64,000 nucleotides of DNA. It comes from Clytia hemisphaerica. Taxonomy: Eukaryota > Cnidaria > Hydrozoa > Leptothecata > Clytiidae. Both the position numbers and the translations under genes were made by a program. Of the stretch, positions 33,701 through 45,279 are shown one piece after another. The stretch spans positions 539,567 through 603,566 of the forward strand of contig CACVBU010001148.1 in assembly GCA_902728285.1 (NCBI GenBank). Reading direction: 5' to 3'. Every line of letters starts with the position of its first letter. The first letter of the stretch is position 1. A model generated the notes under the pieces. That model was not told the origin of the DNA. It worked only from the letters and a program-made list of their open reading frames with translations, and ran no database searches.

Positions 33701-36700
33701 CTCTCTACGAAATGAAAAACCATTGTTTAGTCAGCCGTCAGATTCTGGTCTTGATTATCAAGGACAACAGCGCGGCTTAGATCTGATTGGCTCTTCATAT
33801 CAGACTAGTTCTAATGTGATTGGCTCTCGTCAACCAGACTCGAATATCATTGGCTCCCAACAGACAAACTCGAGTCTGATTGGTTCACGAGTGTTACGCG
33901 AAGTGAACGGTAACCGAGAATTCGGGACAGTGCTCCCGAACCAGTTTCAAAGAAGCCATTCAACTAGTGGGAAAGAGAACAGTAATCCGTCAAAGTCTTA
34001 CGAAAACAAAGAAAATGACAGACATCGGTCAGCCGGCTCGACTTCCTCGAAGCCTGATTGCAAAATCAACCCACTCAATTCGGAACGGTTACGCCCTATT
34101 CGGCAGCGAACAAGAAATGCTGTTGTCAGTATTTTAGAAAACGAAAGCGTCGTATTAGAATTCCTTCAAAAGAAAAATGGTGAAGATTTAGTAGTCGAGG
34201 TCTTAATCATATCAAACGATGGTATCAAAGTGACTCAATTTCATCCAAACGGACGCCAAGGCGTGCGTTTATCAGACGCCCCACCACCCATAGATTCGAG
34301 TTCTGCAGTCAGTTACGCGTTTAGTGCTCTGCCAACTAAACTGTGGAAGAAGTACCAGTATGCAGAGAAGTTTGTTCGTCTGGTCAAGATGAAAACACCC
34401 AAGGTGAGTGAGTGGAAAGTATTTTCTATTTCTATTTACTCTATTGTGTTATCGGTTTGAAATAAAATAAACTAGCCGAGGCTGGAAAGTCAGCCAATAT
34501 AGCTAGATTATTAGTTGGATAGCTTGTAAAGATACGTTAAGTAGCTGCGATGGAAGGAAGGACTAGATACATAAAGAATCAAGCGAAATTGGAAAATTTT
34601 ATGAGCTAAAAAACCACATTTTGCTTAAAAATGTTTGTCCAGGTTACTCTAAACTCCTAGTAGTTAGATTGAGTAGAAAAAATGAACATTCCGTATGTTA
34701 ATCATTTAATTAAATAACTTTTAACATTTTTGAAGATAAAGTAAAAATCTAGGGACAAATCACAAAATTTTAGATATGTCCTGTTATAAACCTGTACAAA
34801 GATTTTATCAAAAAATTCAAATGACACGTCAAATCATTTACATTTATAAATACAATTAGTTTTCTTTTTAAATAATACTGTAGTTCATTATATTTTCCAG
34901 TAGCATTTTTAAAATAACCAAGCAAAACAAAACAATGCAATACGAAATGGTAAATGGTGTTACTCGCCCTGAAATGCATTTTAAAGGTATAATTGTGGCC
35001 CTAAAATCATAATTTGTATACAAATACAAATTTTATTTTTTTATTTTTGATAAAATAAGTAACAAAGTAAAAATCAGACAGAAAATGTTGAAAAAAAAAT
35101 TGACATGATAAACTTTAAAATGTCTCCCATGTAGTAATGCACTTGTGGATCTGTATTGTCCTTTAACAGCATCAAAGTAATTTATTTGACTAATGATTTG
35201 TGATGAAATTATGGTAAAATAGTGTATCAAATGGGCGGGTCCACCCATTCTCCAACATGGATATTTGTTACCTATTATGAACAGGTGTTTCCAACCAAGA
35301 AAGCCCAAACATGCGCCAAGGTCACAAAACACAATCTGCGTCCAGATGTGTGAACAATGAAAAAATAATATGCTGTCGTCATTTCATCCAGTGTTCTGGC
35401 GGCAATCAAATATATGTTTCGTTCGCGTGAAAAATCTTCTTAAAATTGAGTCAGTCAGTCGGTAGTAAATCTAGTCGGTTTTTTTGGAAAATGGTTTCAA
35501 AGTATACCAGTTAATATTTATTCGCTCGCTCGATGAAAAATTCCGACAATTTTCTGACTCCTCCGGCATTTTTGTCTGCCAAGTTGGTTGGATTGGTTGG
35601 CCGACACAAACAGCCGACGCGAACAGAACATATTTTTGATTGTCGCCCTCTGCTGCTGTTGTTGTAGCCAAACACGTCCAAGTCCAAAAACATGATTGCA
35701 TCCTGTCTTTATCAAATTTAGACAGTAGCTGTACTTTTTTATACTTTATCATATTCCAATAACATTATAGCATGATCAATTCCACCTACAGCTAGAGGCA
35801 ATTTGATTGTCGCCCTCTGCTGTTGTTGTAGCCAAAAACGTCCAAGTCCAAAAACATGATTGCATCCTGTCTTTATCAAATTTAGACAGTAGCTGTACTT
35901 TTTTATACTTCATCATATTCCAATAACATTATAACATGATCAATTCCACCTACAGTTAGAGGCAAACAGGAAAAATATGTTTATTTATTGCAAAAAGCAG
36001 AAATTCTTGGAAATTCAACTACAGTAGGTAAAAATAACAAAAACTTCAGCAAATTGCTAAACCTTCAACAAATATAAAAAAGAATCCCCTTGATGAAAAT
36101 CATGTGTTTGATTTGCCAAGTTTCAAAGTCCTTATAAAAAAGATATGACAGAAATTGAAGCTTGCAACATGCAACACTGAGCCGCTTGAGTCGCCATCTT
36201 GTGAAACACCACATCTATGTTTTCTAAAAACAACACACGCTAAAAGTACACTAAAAGTTAACCCGATCGGATATAAACTTTAGAAATCGGGGAAACACCG
36301 CTTACGTAATGAACATATCGGGGTAACATGTTTTTTTTGCTTTTGGTCTGATGATGGTGAAAAAGCCTATTTGAATAATCAGCTGTAGGCTGACTAATGG
36401 AATTAACAATTTTCACGCGTACATACCGTGGCTTGTTAGTGCATAGTCATTATAAAAAACCCCGGTCTGACAATGTATTGTTTTAGCTTTTTGTTCAATT
36501 TTCTTTTGTTACAAACAAAAGACAAGTTGCGATTTGCATACATTTTGATCACGTTACCAAAATCTCCTCTTGGGATTGGTCTATTTTCTAATCACATGAT
36601 CAAAAAGTTTGCAAAATAAATCGATTTTGGTACGTAAGCTCCATCTTTTAACAATATAAAGAGACAAAAGCCTTCCAGACCAGTGTTTTTACAATGACTA

Positions 36701-39700
36701 TGGTTAGTGTCATGTGTAAACTACTTATACTTATAGGTTCTAAGTCAACTTACAAGTACTAAGTCGACTTAATAGGGCTAAGGTGTAAGTCAACTTAGAA
36801 GTACTAAGTCGACATAGAAGTACTAAGTTAAAAGTACAAAGTCGATTTAGAAGTACTGCTAAGTCAACATAGAAGTACTAAGTCGACTTAGAAGTACTTT
36901 GAGTCAACTTAGAGAAAAGCGCGGGGAAATCATTAACGCACATCTAGTGAAATGTTAAAAGAGGTCTGGAACCAAAAGAAAATTGAAAACGGCATTTACA
37001 CTCATTTTTCTACTTTAACTACATATCATGACCTTGACCACAAAACATTCCCATTATTGCCGTACACAACATTATATGCCCATCCTTGCTTTGCACATCA
37101 ATATGTACCCCTTTTATATACACAACAATGGAAGGCCAGTTTCTTACGGAGCTGACTTATGACTTAGTACTTCTAAATCGACTTAGTACTTCTAAGTTGA
37201 CTTAGTAGTACTTCTAAATCGACTTAGTACTTTTAACTTAGTACTTCTATGTCGACTTAGTACTTCTAAGTTGACTTACAACTTAGCCCTATCAAGTCGA
37301 CTTAATACTTGTAAGTCGACTTAAAAGTAGTTTACACATGGCACAAACAAGCCACGGTACATACAACTGTAAAAATCTTATCAGTGTAGCCTTAGCTATA
37401 TTCAAAGGGTTCAAGTCAAAAGTTCACCCTATCAGGAAAACTAATATTTCTCTATTGACTATTTCAAAAATGTCCTTTGTATATCGTATATGTCTTTCTT
37501 ATTTGTTACAGGTGACATATTACTCTGATCGTACCAAATTTTCACTGATGGAAAATGATCCCGCTGATTTCGAGGCTGTCTTCTACGATGGTATGTTGGC
37601 TAGATTGTCATTACAATAATTATATCTTTATGGATCTGAATCGAAGCTTTTCTTCTTAGAGTGGTCGTTAGACATTCAAATGCAGTTGGCTCTCTCTAAT
37701 TCGAACTGGAACAGTAAATCTAATTTGCTTGGATTAAAGAGTGATTCAAATTATAGAAAGTACTCCCATGAGGGTTTTCTTCTTCACGGGGACTGAGAAG
37801 CAGTTCGAATTATAGAAATATTCGAATAGTAGAAATAGGTTTTGCATATTTTCCTACTAAATCTCACAACGGCAAATTTGCCGTAATTGTATCTGCATAT
37901 AATCCAAGATGGCGGATAAAAAGGGAAATAGGTCTATAGAATAATTCAAAGTTTCCAAATTGCTCGTTAATTGAAAGTAAACTTTTTCCTCATTTTAGGC
38001 TCCAAAATCAGTTTGTCATCAAACACTTACAAACTGATCGATTCCAATGGAACTAATATCAAATTCAACGATGATGAAAGCTCCAAAGTTTTATCGACAC
38101 CTCAACTCGATTTATTTCAACACGCTAAAGAATGTCACAGTCATTGCAAAGAACTAGAAAACGCAGTTGGAAAGCTAAACACCTTGAATAGTTTAGATGA
38201 AGGCCGAACGGCTGCTAGCTACTTCCCTTTGATTATTGGTAGGCGTCCTTCGACTTCTACAGTAACATCGGCGAATGAGAAGCCATCCAAACCTCCAGAG
38301 ATTAAAGGATACGTCAGGTAAGATACCTCAATTTGCTGGAGCATTCATTTGCATTTTATAAGTCGAGCAGGGGGGGGGCGGTCAACGAGCAGGGAAGGGG
38401 CGGTCAAGTCTAAATAGGGGTGCAATCAAAATGTACATTTGTCGGCTGGGGGATGGGGATCGGTCTAAAAGAGAACAAAAACGATTAGGGTAGGGATAGT
38501 CAAGTCCGTAAAGTTTACGTTTGCGCTTTTGCAGAGGGGAGCTAACTTAAATCTTGATTTGAGCTTTAAAAATCTTTCTGCCTCTACTGATCACCTTTTC
38601 ATTTAAGTCATAGTTGACCGATTAATATGATCTATGCGATCTTTTATTCTAAAAGGTTTCTAAATAAACTTAAATTAATAAGTGTAAAATTGAAACTTTC
38701 AAAATCGGAGGAGGGGGGCTAAGATAAAGGAGAGGTAGACTAGTAAACTAGTCGGTTATTACTTATAACCTTATAATAAAACTGTCAATCAAATAATGTA
38801 AACACTAATTAAATATTCAGCGCGCGTGAGAGAAAAGGAAAATAACCGACTAGAAGCTACTTCCAACGCTTTTTTTCTTCACCTAAAATCGTAAGGAGAG
38901 ACATACAGATTTCTGTATGTCTGACCCGTGCGGGATTGCAATTGTTTTTCTTTCTGTTTATTGCGTTTTTAGAAATGCTCATTTATTTACATGTTCCCAC
39001 GTTCAATGTTACTATGAAATATCATTTAGTCAAAAAAGTTGGATGGATTCTCAAAAACCTAAAAAAAGTTGTAAATTTAAACAACGTTTTTTGAGGCAAG
39101 TAGCTTCTAGTCGTTGAAATTCAGAAAAGAAACGCAACTTCACCCCTTCGATTCTTTTTATTTGGAGCTTGATTTTTTGTATATGGGTCTGTTTTCAACG
39201 ACTAGTTTACTAGTCTAAAGGAGAGGCTGAAAAAGTAGGTGAAAGTGGACGAATTTACTTTTAGAATGCTCCCATACAAATTAGCAATCATTATTGAAAA
39301 AGCAATGTCTCTGAAGTTTTGAATTTATCGGTGCTACACGTCTTTCTTATAAGAATCAGATCATTTTAGTTCAGCCTTAGCTTCTTCAGTATATTTTTCG
39401 TGATTCCTTCGTGACAATAAGTCATGTTCCTTTAGAACGTTTCTTATGAAAAAAGCGTAATATTTCAATTTGATGCTTTAAACTTGATTCGCTTAATCTC
39501 AGAAATCTGTCCCTTTTATAAATTGCAATTTTACAACATAAATTGTCCATTTTACTTTCTCAGAGATGTGAAAAACGCGACAGTCAGCTCTCCGTCAGCT
39601 CCCGTTTCCGTTTCCGTCATGTCATACGACGGCACGTTACTATCCGACATCAAACAAACGACGCCATTACGCGGAACTAAAATGTCGCAACCCGCTTTAC

Positions 39701-41044
39701 CTAGTCGACCAAAAGGTCCGGTCAGAGCAAGTTCGACGTCGTCTCTAGATCGCATTTCTGAGGAGAAGAAAACCGTCGATGGAGGAGGATCGATATCTGT
39801 TAAGGAATGTTTTATGCAAGGTGTGGGATGGGCATCACAGGTAGGTTCATACATAAAGTGCGAAGGCAAGCTTAAGTCTTTTTTCAAATGATTTACAGTG
39901 GAGACAAAATTGTAACCCTTCTTTGTCTCCTCTGAAATTCTGTTGAGACTTAAGAAATGTTTGAGGTCTTATGCTCTAGAAAAACTAAGAATTTTATCTT
40001 TTGGATCTCAGATTTTTATCGTTCTAGACTATATACTAAAGATACCTCGTCGGATCTCCTATAGCTTTTCTTAATCTTGTTACTTATTGACCTTGCAATT
40101 ATTTGAATAATTTTTTTGTCTTCTTACTTAATGGGATAAATTTTCGCGGGGATTAAATTTCGCGGATTTCGTGGATTTGGGTGTCGTCCGCGAAATTAAG
40201 TCCCTGAGAAATCTTAAAGCAATTTAAAGAAAAATTTATCCTATTTATAAAGTATGTATCATGACAAAGAAATCGTTTTGACTTTGCGAGACAGCCAGCA
40301 TTTTCATTTCAAATTTTAAGTTTTAAAACTCGTTTTCATTTCATCCTTTTTCATTTGCAGTTGAAATCAGGGGAGATTCAGATTCAGTATAACGATGGAA
40401 GCCAAATGAAATTCCATCCGACATTGCTGGTCGTTCACCACACGAATGCAACAGGAGAAACAAATAGGTACTTGTATATTTATTTGTAAAGAATACAATT
40501 ACCATTTTTGAGCAAGTCGGTGCATGTTTTTCTCACAATGTATGCTGTTTGGAATAATGGGTTCGTACATATCTCTAAAATTTTTAATGGGTAATAAAAT
40601 GTATGCGGTTTTTGTGAGTCAATGGGTTAAGCTTATTACTCCTTCATTAATTGATTACCCCCTGTAAAGACCAACGAAGTTAGAATATTCGGTGACGGTG
40701 ATTGTTTTGTTCTCTTTGTTGTTTGAGATGACATCACAAAACAACTGGTTCAAACCAACTTTCAAACTGGAAAACAGTGAAAATGAGTTCAGAATTACTG
40801 ATACTTGTTGTTTGTCTTTGATACTTGAGGTGTTTGTCTTCTATGTTTACATGTTTCATTTTTCCTTAGATGGAGTTGCTTTGCCAGTTTATTGTTCCGA
40901 TGTATTGTTGCTCATTGCCTTGTTCTGTTGTATCATTGTTCCTTGTATTTATTCAGGTATTCGAAAACTGACGCGCTACCGTGTCACGTGAAAACGAAAC
41001 TTGCTCAACTACCAAACGCCATTGAGGAATTGTCCGAGAAGTAA
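27715..41044 (+). CDS. PLK4: Serine/threonine kinase PLK4 (Polo-like kinase 4, SAK)
   Basis: Eighteen exons join in frame to 905 residues (human 970): 27715-27756, 27909-28004, 28581-28676, 28960-29074, 29326-29438, 29714-29802, 30121-30217, 30560-30618, 30821-30869, 30995-31022, 31539-31585, 31906-32093, 33575-34403, 37512-37590, 37999-38317, 39564-39840, 40361-40467, 40957-41044. PLK4 triggers centriole duplication. Visible motifs: [11 protein letters not shown] nucleotide loop, EVAIKKIDK lysine, HRDLSLGN catalytic loop, ADFGLA, and [12 protein letters not shown] activation segment. After the kinase comes GSLDSGVST, matching the DSG phosphodegron by which SCF-Slimb/beta-TrCP limits PLK4. 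A Ser/Asn-rich linker leads to the cryptic polo boxes ([32 protein letters not shown]) and the C-terminal polo box (KNATVSS onward). No in-frame ATG lies upstream in exon 1. Introns carry many insertions, yet every junction is clean. Confidence 0.93.
32500..33438. mobile_element. CATAGTATAAG element, copy 2, in PLK4 intron 12
   Basis: Same ends as the element at 13594-14255, flanked by the direct repeat CTCTCAC (32493-32499 and 33439-33445). The interior aligns with copy 1 except for a G-rich insertion at 32559-32771 and small changes such as added AT-rich sequence near 33150. Both copies lie in introns of expressed genes. Confidence 0.8.
32559..32771. mobile_element. G-rich element nested in the CATAGTATAAG copy
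   Basis: This 213-bp block is absent from the sister element at 13594-14255. It has a direct repeat TATCTC on both sides (32553-32558 and 32772-32777). The ends ATAGAATGCAACCCCCT and AGGGG...CACTCTAT are roughly inverted, and the interior has many G runs. It must have inserted after the host element. Confidence 0.65.
35638..35966. repeat. Tandem duplication, two units of about 165 bp
   Basis: A unit starting GATTGTCGCCCTCTGCTG and ending CCACCTACAG(C/T)TAGAGGCAA occurs twice head to tail (35638-35804 and 35805-35966) with few changes, one being loss of a GCT triplet. It lies in PLK4 intron 13 and does not touch coding sequence. Confidence 0.8.
36425..37358. mobile_element. Foldback element with AGTCGACTTAGTACTT arrays
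   Basis: Outer ends ACCGTGGCTTGTT and AACAAGCCACGGT are inverted repeats with ACAT on each side. Inward, each arm (about 36710-36913 and 37153-37340) is a run of short units such as AAGTCGACTTAGTACTT and AAGTCAACTTAGAAGTACT, in inverted orientation between arms. The loop (about 36915-37150) is unique sequence. The left arm is interrupted by another element at 36442-36702. It lies in PLK4 intron 13. No transposase is present. Confidence 0.7.
36442..36702. mobile_element. CATAGTCATT element nested in the foldback arm
   Basis: Ends CATAGTCATTATAAAAAAC and its approximate reverse complement GTTTTTACAATGACTATG bracket 261 bp of non-coding DNA. Direct repeat GTTAGTG flanks it (36435-36441 and 36703-36709). 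Deleting it with one repeat recreates TTGTTAGTGTCATGTGTAA, which matches the intact right arm of the host. The CATAGT end and 7-bp duplication resemble the element family at 13594 and 32500. Confidence 0.75.
37684..37850. mobile_element. Decayed pogo/Tigger-like fragment in PLK4 intron 14
   Basis: CAGTTGGCTCTCTCTAATTC at 37684 resembles the terminus at 21391, and several AATTCGAA/TTCGAATTATAG phrases follow up to about 37840. It is too decayed to give limits. Confidence 0.35.
38736..39217. mobile_element. TAGACTAGTAAACTAG element (9-bp target duplication), PLK4 intron 15
   Basis: Inverted ends TAGACTAGTAAACTAGTCG are flanked by the direct repeat AAGGAGAGG (38727-38735 and 39218-39226). A second pair of inverted phrases, CGACTAGAAGCTACTT and AAGTAGCTTCTAGTCG, lies inside. 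The 9-bp duplication and TAG-rich ends align it with the elements at 17508 and 53730, so it is probably Mutator-like. Non-coding. Confidence 0.8.
40127..40240. repeat. Short TTTCGCGG palindromic repeat, PLK4 intron 16
   Basis: TGGGATAAATTTTCGCGGGG and GATTAAATTTCGCGGAT are followed by the inverted GTCCGCGAAATTAAGTCCC. It resembles the TTAAGGGAA/GCGGGAA palindromes elsewhere in the window and is non-coding. Confidence 0.5.
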
Positions 41045-42108
41045 TTTCCAATGGAAAGTTTTATTATTATTTAAATGTAATAGTTATCGGAAAGTTGCGA
41101 GTACAATATGAAAAATATTTTCGAGTTCCGAGATTTTTCCGTACAATATTTTCCGAGCCTTTAGGCGAGTGATATAACGAGTGAAATATTTCCATATTGT
41201 ACGAGCAAATGTCTGATAACTGGTTTATCGGTGACCCAAAAATACACTTTTTCTGTTGGAAAAAAGCGCAGGGCACTTTTGTAGCAAAGTGACGTTAGAT
41301 TGCTGCTACCGCTACAATGCACCAACATCTTTTCGTCAATTTATATTTTTACATGCAAAATATAAGATATATTGTACTCTTTTTAACCAATCAGATTGCA
41401 GATATTTTTTTGGATCGCCGATAAAATGTTTTAATCCTTTTTAAAAGTGTTTCAAATTCATTATTTCTACTATCATATATGACGCAAGCACAAGGAAATG
41501 CTTTTAAACACATGCGTACCCTCTTTTCCAGAATTTTTTATTTATTTCAGGCTGAACTAACAAAATGGGTATTCCTGGTTCATCTAAATCCGGATACCTG
41601 TAGCCAGCCAGCCTTTCGGTTGGTTTAATTCTGATTTAAAGCTTTTAAATGTCCAAACTTGCATTTAATCCGATTCTATTGTGTGCACGTTTTATTTTTT
41701 ATAAGAACATTCAAAATTTTTCAAGCCTTTGAAAGTTTTAACTTGTTCTTAACATTTTGGCAATCGAAGCCTTATGTCATCAACTCCAATTATAGAAAGC
41801 TTCCTCGTACACAGTCCCAAGTCGTACTATTCGCTATTCCAACCCTTAATTTTATTATGTTAATTTGTACGTACTATTGTTTATTGAATTGTTAATGTAT
41901 ATAATAATTTTAGTTGACCGTTTTAGATATCATTTTCTCATAATAATAACCAAATACTCTACACAGTGATAATCAAGACAAATAAATGTTTAGTTTTAAT
42001 CATCCTTCAGTTTTTTAAAGCTTATTCAGATAAATGGTCAACACAGCATTCTTTTTCAGCCTATTTGTAAACTCCATGGCCCACAAAATCAACCACGGCC
42101 ACAACTTT
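41045..42108. other. PLK4 3' flank, no other gene seen
   Basis: This AT-rich stretch follows the PLK4 stop. AATAAA occurs near 41979 but no closer canonical signal was noticed, so the 3' UTR end is open. No protein-like frame was recognised on either strand. Confidence 0.5.
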
Positions 42109-42113
42109 TTTGG

Positions 42114-42420
42114 ACCTACCACGGAGGTCCTTTAAATTAAGCCATGGCCGTTCGTTGATTCGTTCGTTTGTCTGTTACTAGCTTTTCTCGAGATTGTCTC
42201 TAGCGGATTTAAGACAATAGAGCAAGTACGTTCATTCGTTTCCATGCGAAGGAGAGCAACGCTCGTTAAAAGACGATGAAATTACAATTATAAATCTCTT
42301 CATTTGATAAGTTCGACATGGTCTAAAATCGCCTATGGGCTCATTAGTTTTTCTCTGATTTTAGGCAAAACGATGCAAAATGACAATTCCCAAAATGTGA
42401 TGAAGCCCGATTTTTGAGAA
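42114..42420. repeat. Dispersed repeat, copy 2 (GGAGGTCCT...)
   Basis: It shares with 26865-27100 the GGAGGTCCT start, TTCGTTCGTTTGTCTGTTAC-like run, AGCTTTTCTCGAGATTGTCT and GATGCAAAATGACAATTCCC. It carries an extra block at about 42205-42335 that the first copy lacks. Confidence 0.5.
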
Positions 42421-43480
42421 AAATACGTATACAGGCCTTACCTGACCCATGAAGGTAATAAAGGTACAGATGGAGAGAAAACGTCTCGGTAATGTCCTAA
42501 ATGGTCGTTGAAATCTTTTATAAATCTATTCAAAGCGGCTTTTCTTTTATATACCATCATTGGAAGCAAAAAACATCAATTTATAACTTTATAAGAACAG
42601 AAAGAGGCTGATCCGTTGATTTTGAAAAACTTAATTTTGCGAGAAATCTTAGTTAAAATGCGATTCGAAATAGTTTCAACTGATTTAAGGATAAAAGAAT
42701 ATATTAATTTCATAAGGATATATTTTTGGGCTGGCATTTTGTGAACATTGAGAGTCGCATCACATTATCATTGAAAGTTTCTTATCTTAAAATCTTCACG
42801 TCTAAGTGGGCAGTGGTTTTCATACTCTGACAAAATGATCGATACAAGGTTCCTAATCGTAACACGAAATTCTTTTTTAAATCTATCGATGGCTTTATGG
42901 GCAGCTTCCCCTAGAAGTATAGAGTATTGTGCTTATTTTGTGAATTTTTTTTCAATTTTTCATGACAAGGCTATTATATTTCAATATACTTGTTAAAAAT
43001 GTAATGTCTTTTCATTCATCTTAAATATTCCCACGAGCATACCCAAAATTAATCATCTTATTCCCAAAGCAACCAAACAGCTGTTTGCTTCCGATGATAA
43101 ATCAGAATAGAACAAAAGGCATTGACTCTCCATCTATCTTTATTACCTTCATGCCTGTCCCCATTACGCAATTGATAATTCTGATGGACACGTTGACGGG
43201 GGATACAAACGATTCCTCCAATTTTACGACACTGGCCTCTTTGCGTCGCAGAATCGTTTAACGGCCCTGGCTCACGAGGCTGGCAAAATTGGTTCGTTAG
43301 ATTTTTCTGATTTTTTCCAGAAAAAGATAGAGAAGATAATGTTTTCTAAATAATATTCTTTGGATTATTTTGGACAATTTTTAGGGTGGAAATTAAAACA
43401 AATTTCAATCTTTTGTCTAGGTATATTTCGTCATTTTTGTTCCGAAAGAGTCCTAAATTTAGCCAACATTCGTATCTTAC
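42421..43480. other. Intergenic, nothing recognised
   Basis: No gene, RNA or clear repeat structure was recognised. Base composition is ordinary for this window. Confidence 0.5.
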
Positions 43481-43905
43481 AGGGTCCGCACTTTTAAACC
43501 CCAGTGCCAGTGGTACGTCCCCGTCGGCCGCCAGGGTCAGTTGCCCACAGATATCTAAGCCCGAAGGGCTAGATTTGCAACTTTAAGCTTTCTCCAGCAA
43601 AAAAAAGTGAAGCAAAAATTGGACTTTTTAAATTTCGTGCCGATGGATAGGATCATTGTCTATGATAGGATCTAGCATTTTAATTGTTTTCGGAGCGCGA
43701 GATCAAAAAACGTAGGCGACAAACGCTATTTCACATCTCTCAAACCGGTGAAATTGCATATTTTAGTCACGTGACTCTGGTAGGAAATCCTTCCAAAGAT
43801 GAGCTTCACTTTTTGATAAAAGCCGAAAATCTAGCCCTTCGGGCTTTACAGATATCTGTGAGTGTGCCCCCGTCCCGCCCCCGGGGGCAAGTTACAAGCA
43901 AGTGA
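43480..43905. repeat. Inverted repeat with CTAGCCCTTCGGGCTT arms
   Basis: Left arm phrase CAGATATCTAAGCCCGAAGG (about 43546) is matched by the inverted phrase TCTAGCCCTTCGGGCTTTAC and CAGATATCTG at about 43830-43858. A related sequence occurs once at 1559-1580. The GC-richer arms stand out from the neighbourhood. Non-coding. Confidence 0.5.
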
Positions 43906-44537
43906 CTTTTTTCAAGCTAGCTTCAAACCACAATCATGAGCTTCTGAAAATCTACTGCTGAAAATCGGCAAATGGTTTTTCTTCGCTAAGATGGCAGATC
44001 AAACAAAGCCAACAAAGCATTTTTTCCCAATTTGAAATTTGCTCGTGGAACTATTTTTTCTTTTATCACCTTTTAGTCTTTTACTTTAGTTTTAACCATT
44101 CAGTGACGAATGGCGTGCTTTTTATTTGGTTTTCCTTCTTGTTCTGCTATTTTTCTTCTGTGCTAGATGTTATTATCTTTCTTTTATAGTTCTATTTTTA
44201 TCTGACTCTCATCATGATCTTAAGTTAAGAGGTGGGGTACATGAAAAGCCCCCCCCCCTCCTATATACTACGATACTTCGCATTGATTTATTACGTCATA
44301 AACGCGCGCGATTCTAATCCGGTTAATATTATCGGGAAATCCGGCATACCGGCGTGTTTTCGGGTTTGTTTATTTTATGCTCATTTTTGCAAATTTTTAG
44401 CACCACTTTTTATTTTGCACTTTCAGACTTATCATTTGGATCTGTGGATTCATTGGACTGTGATTGGACCACAAACAATCCACTATTTAAAAGGATATTA
44501 AACTTATTCTGTTTATGAAGTCTTTATACAAAAAAAA
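43906..44537. other. Intergenic, with a poly-C repeat fragment
   Basis: At 44222-44260 GTTAAGAGGTGGGGTACATG is followed by AAAAG and a C run, matching the right end of the element in LAMTOR1 intron 1 (12846-12880). No gene was recognised. Confidence 0.5.
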
Positions 44538-44773
44538 GGCGCTGTGGTATAGTGGTCATTGACCTTGGTTACTGCACAGGCGACTGAGGTTCGATTCCCA
44601 CTCGCAGCGGTTCACTTGGCAAGTGCATGAACCTTCGCCCGGGTCAACCCATGCCATGTGAGGGGAATTGGGTAGTCAGTCCAAGGTGCTGACGGGGCGC
44701 TCATTGAAAGCGTCTATAGTTGCGAAAATAGGCCTCAAAGCCTCCTGCAACTCAACCAAATAGAAATAGAAAC
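44538..44773 (+). mobile_element. tRNA-derived SINE
   Basis: The 5' 70 bases look like a tRNA gene: an A box TGGTATAGTGG near 44544 and a B box GGTTCGATTCC near 44588 at the right spacing. The rest is a non-tRNA body (CTTCGCCCGGGTCAACCCAT onward) ending in AAATAGAAATAGAAA. That layout, a tRNA-like head with an internal pol III promoter, an unrelated body and a simple A-rich tail, defines a SINE. No clear target duplication was seen. The acceptor and anticodon arms are not those of a functional tRNA. Confidence 0.8.
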
Positions 44774-45025
44774 ATATTATATATGGAAAAAACTCTTGTC
44801 TAATACGGCTCGAAATGCTGATACTGTAGCGATCGATGGGCAAAAGGCTGAAAATGGTAAATGCAGCTACAGTATAACTTTGCTCTCAGTTTCAAGTTTT
44901 TTCTTGGGAAGGTTTTCTTCAAATTAAATTAGTTTTTGAGGCAGGTAAGGATGGGCCATCCATACTGAAGGTCACTAATCTTTTCATCTAAATATGGCTC
45001 GAAATTTAACCAGATGGTGTCAATA

Positions 45026-45208
45026 GACCTTTTTTCAAAAGGCCACCATGTTGAATAATTATGTAGTCCAGCAGAAAAACAATGATAAAACCATGCATAA
45101 TTATTACAATATGCATGATACAGTAATTATGCATGGCTCTATCATTGTTTTTATGGCTGGACTACACTACATAATTATTCAACAGGACGTCCTCTTTGAA
45201 AAAAGGCC
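45026..45208. mobile_element. GRCCTTTTTTCAAA MITE, copy 1 (TA target)
   Basis: A 183-bp near-palindrome whose arms contain TTGAATAATTATGTAGTCCA and its reverse complement, flanked by TA (45024-45025 and 45209-45210). It interrupts the left end of the 45010-47551 element; removing it rejoins GTGTCAATATCGAA. TA suggests Tc1/mariner-type mobilisation. Confidence 0.7.
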
Positions 45209-45279
45209 TATCGAATATTAACTTAGCGCAATCGAATCGATTCGATTGTCAAACGTAATCGAATCCCAATTGACTGATT

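Noticed and set aside
33564..34460. 298-residue frame as a single-exon gene
   Set aside because: It is exon 13 of PLK4. The start lies in the intron and the last 19 codons run past the donor at 34403.
36952..37155. 67-residue frame in the foldback loop
   Set aside because: Short, unique to the loop, with no similarity or splice context.
36730..37335. CRISPR-like array of short spaced repeats
   Set aside because: The units vary in length and sequence, have no constant spacers, and form two inverted arms inside an animal intron. It is a foldback element.
39552..39887. 111-residue minus-strand frame
   Set aside because: It is the shadow of PLK4 exon 16 in the opposite strand.
44538..44610. 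Functional tRNA gene
   Set aside because: A and B boxes are present but the arms do not fold properly and the sequence continues into a SINE body with an A-rich tail.
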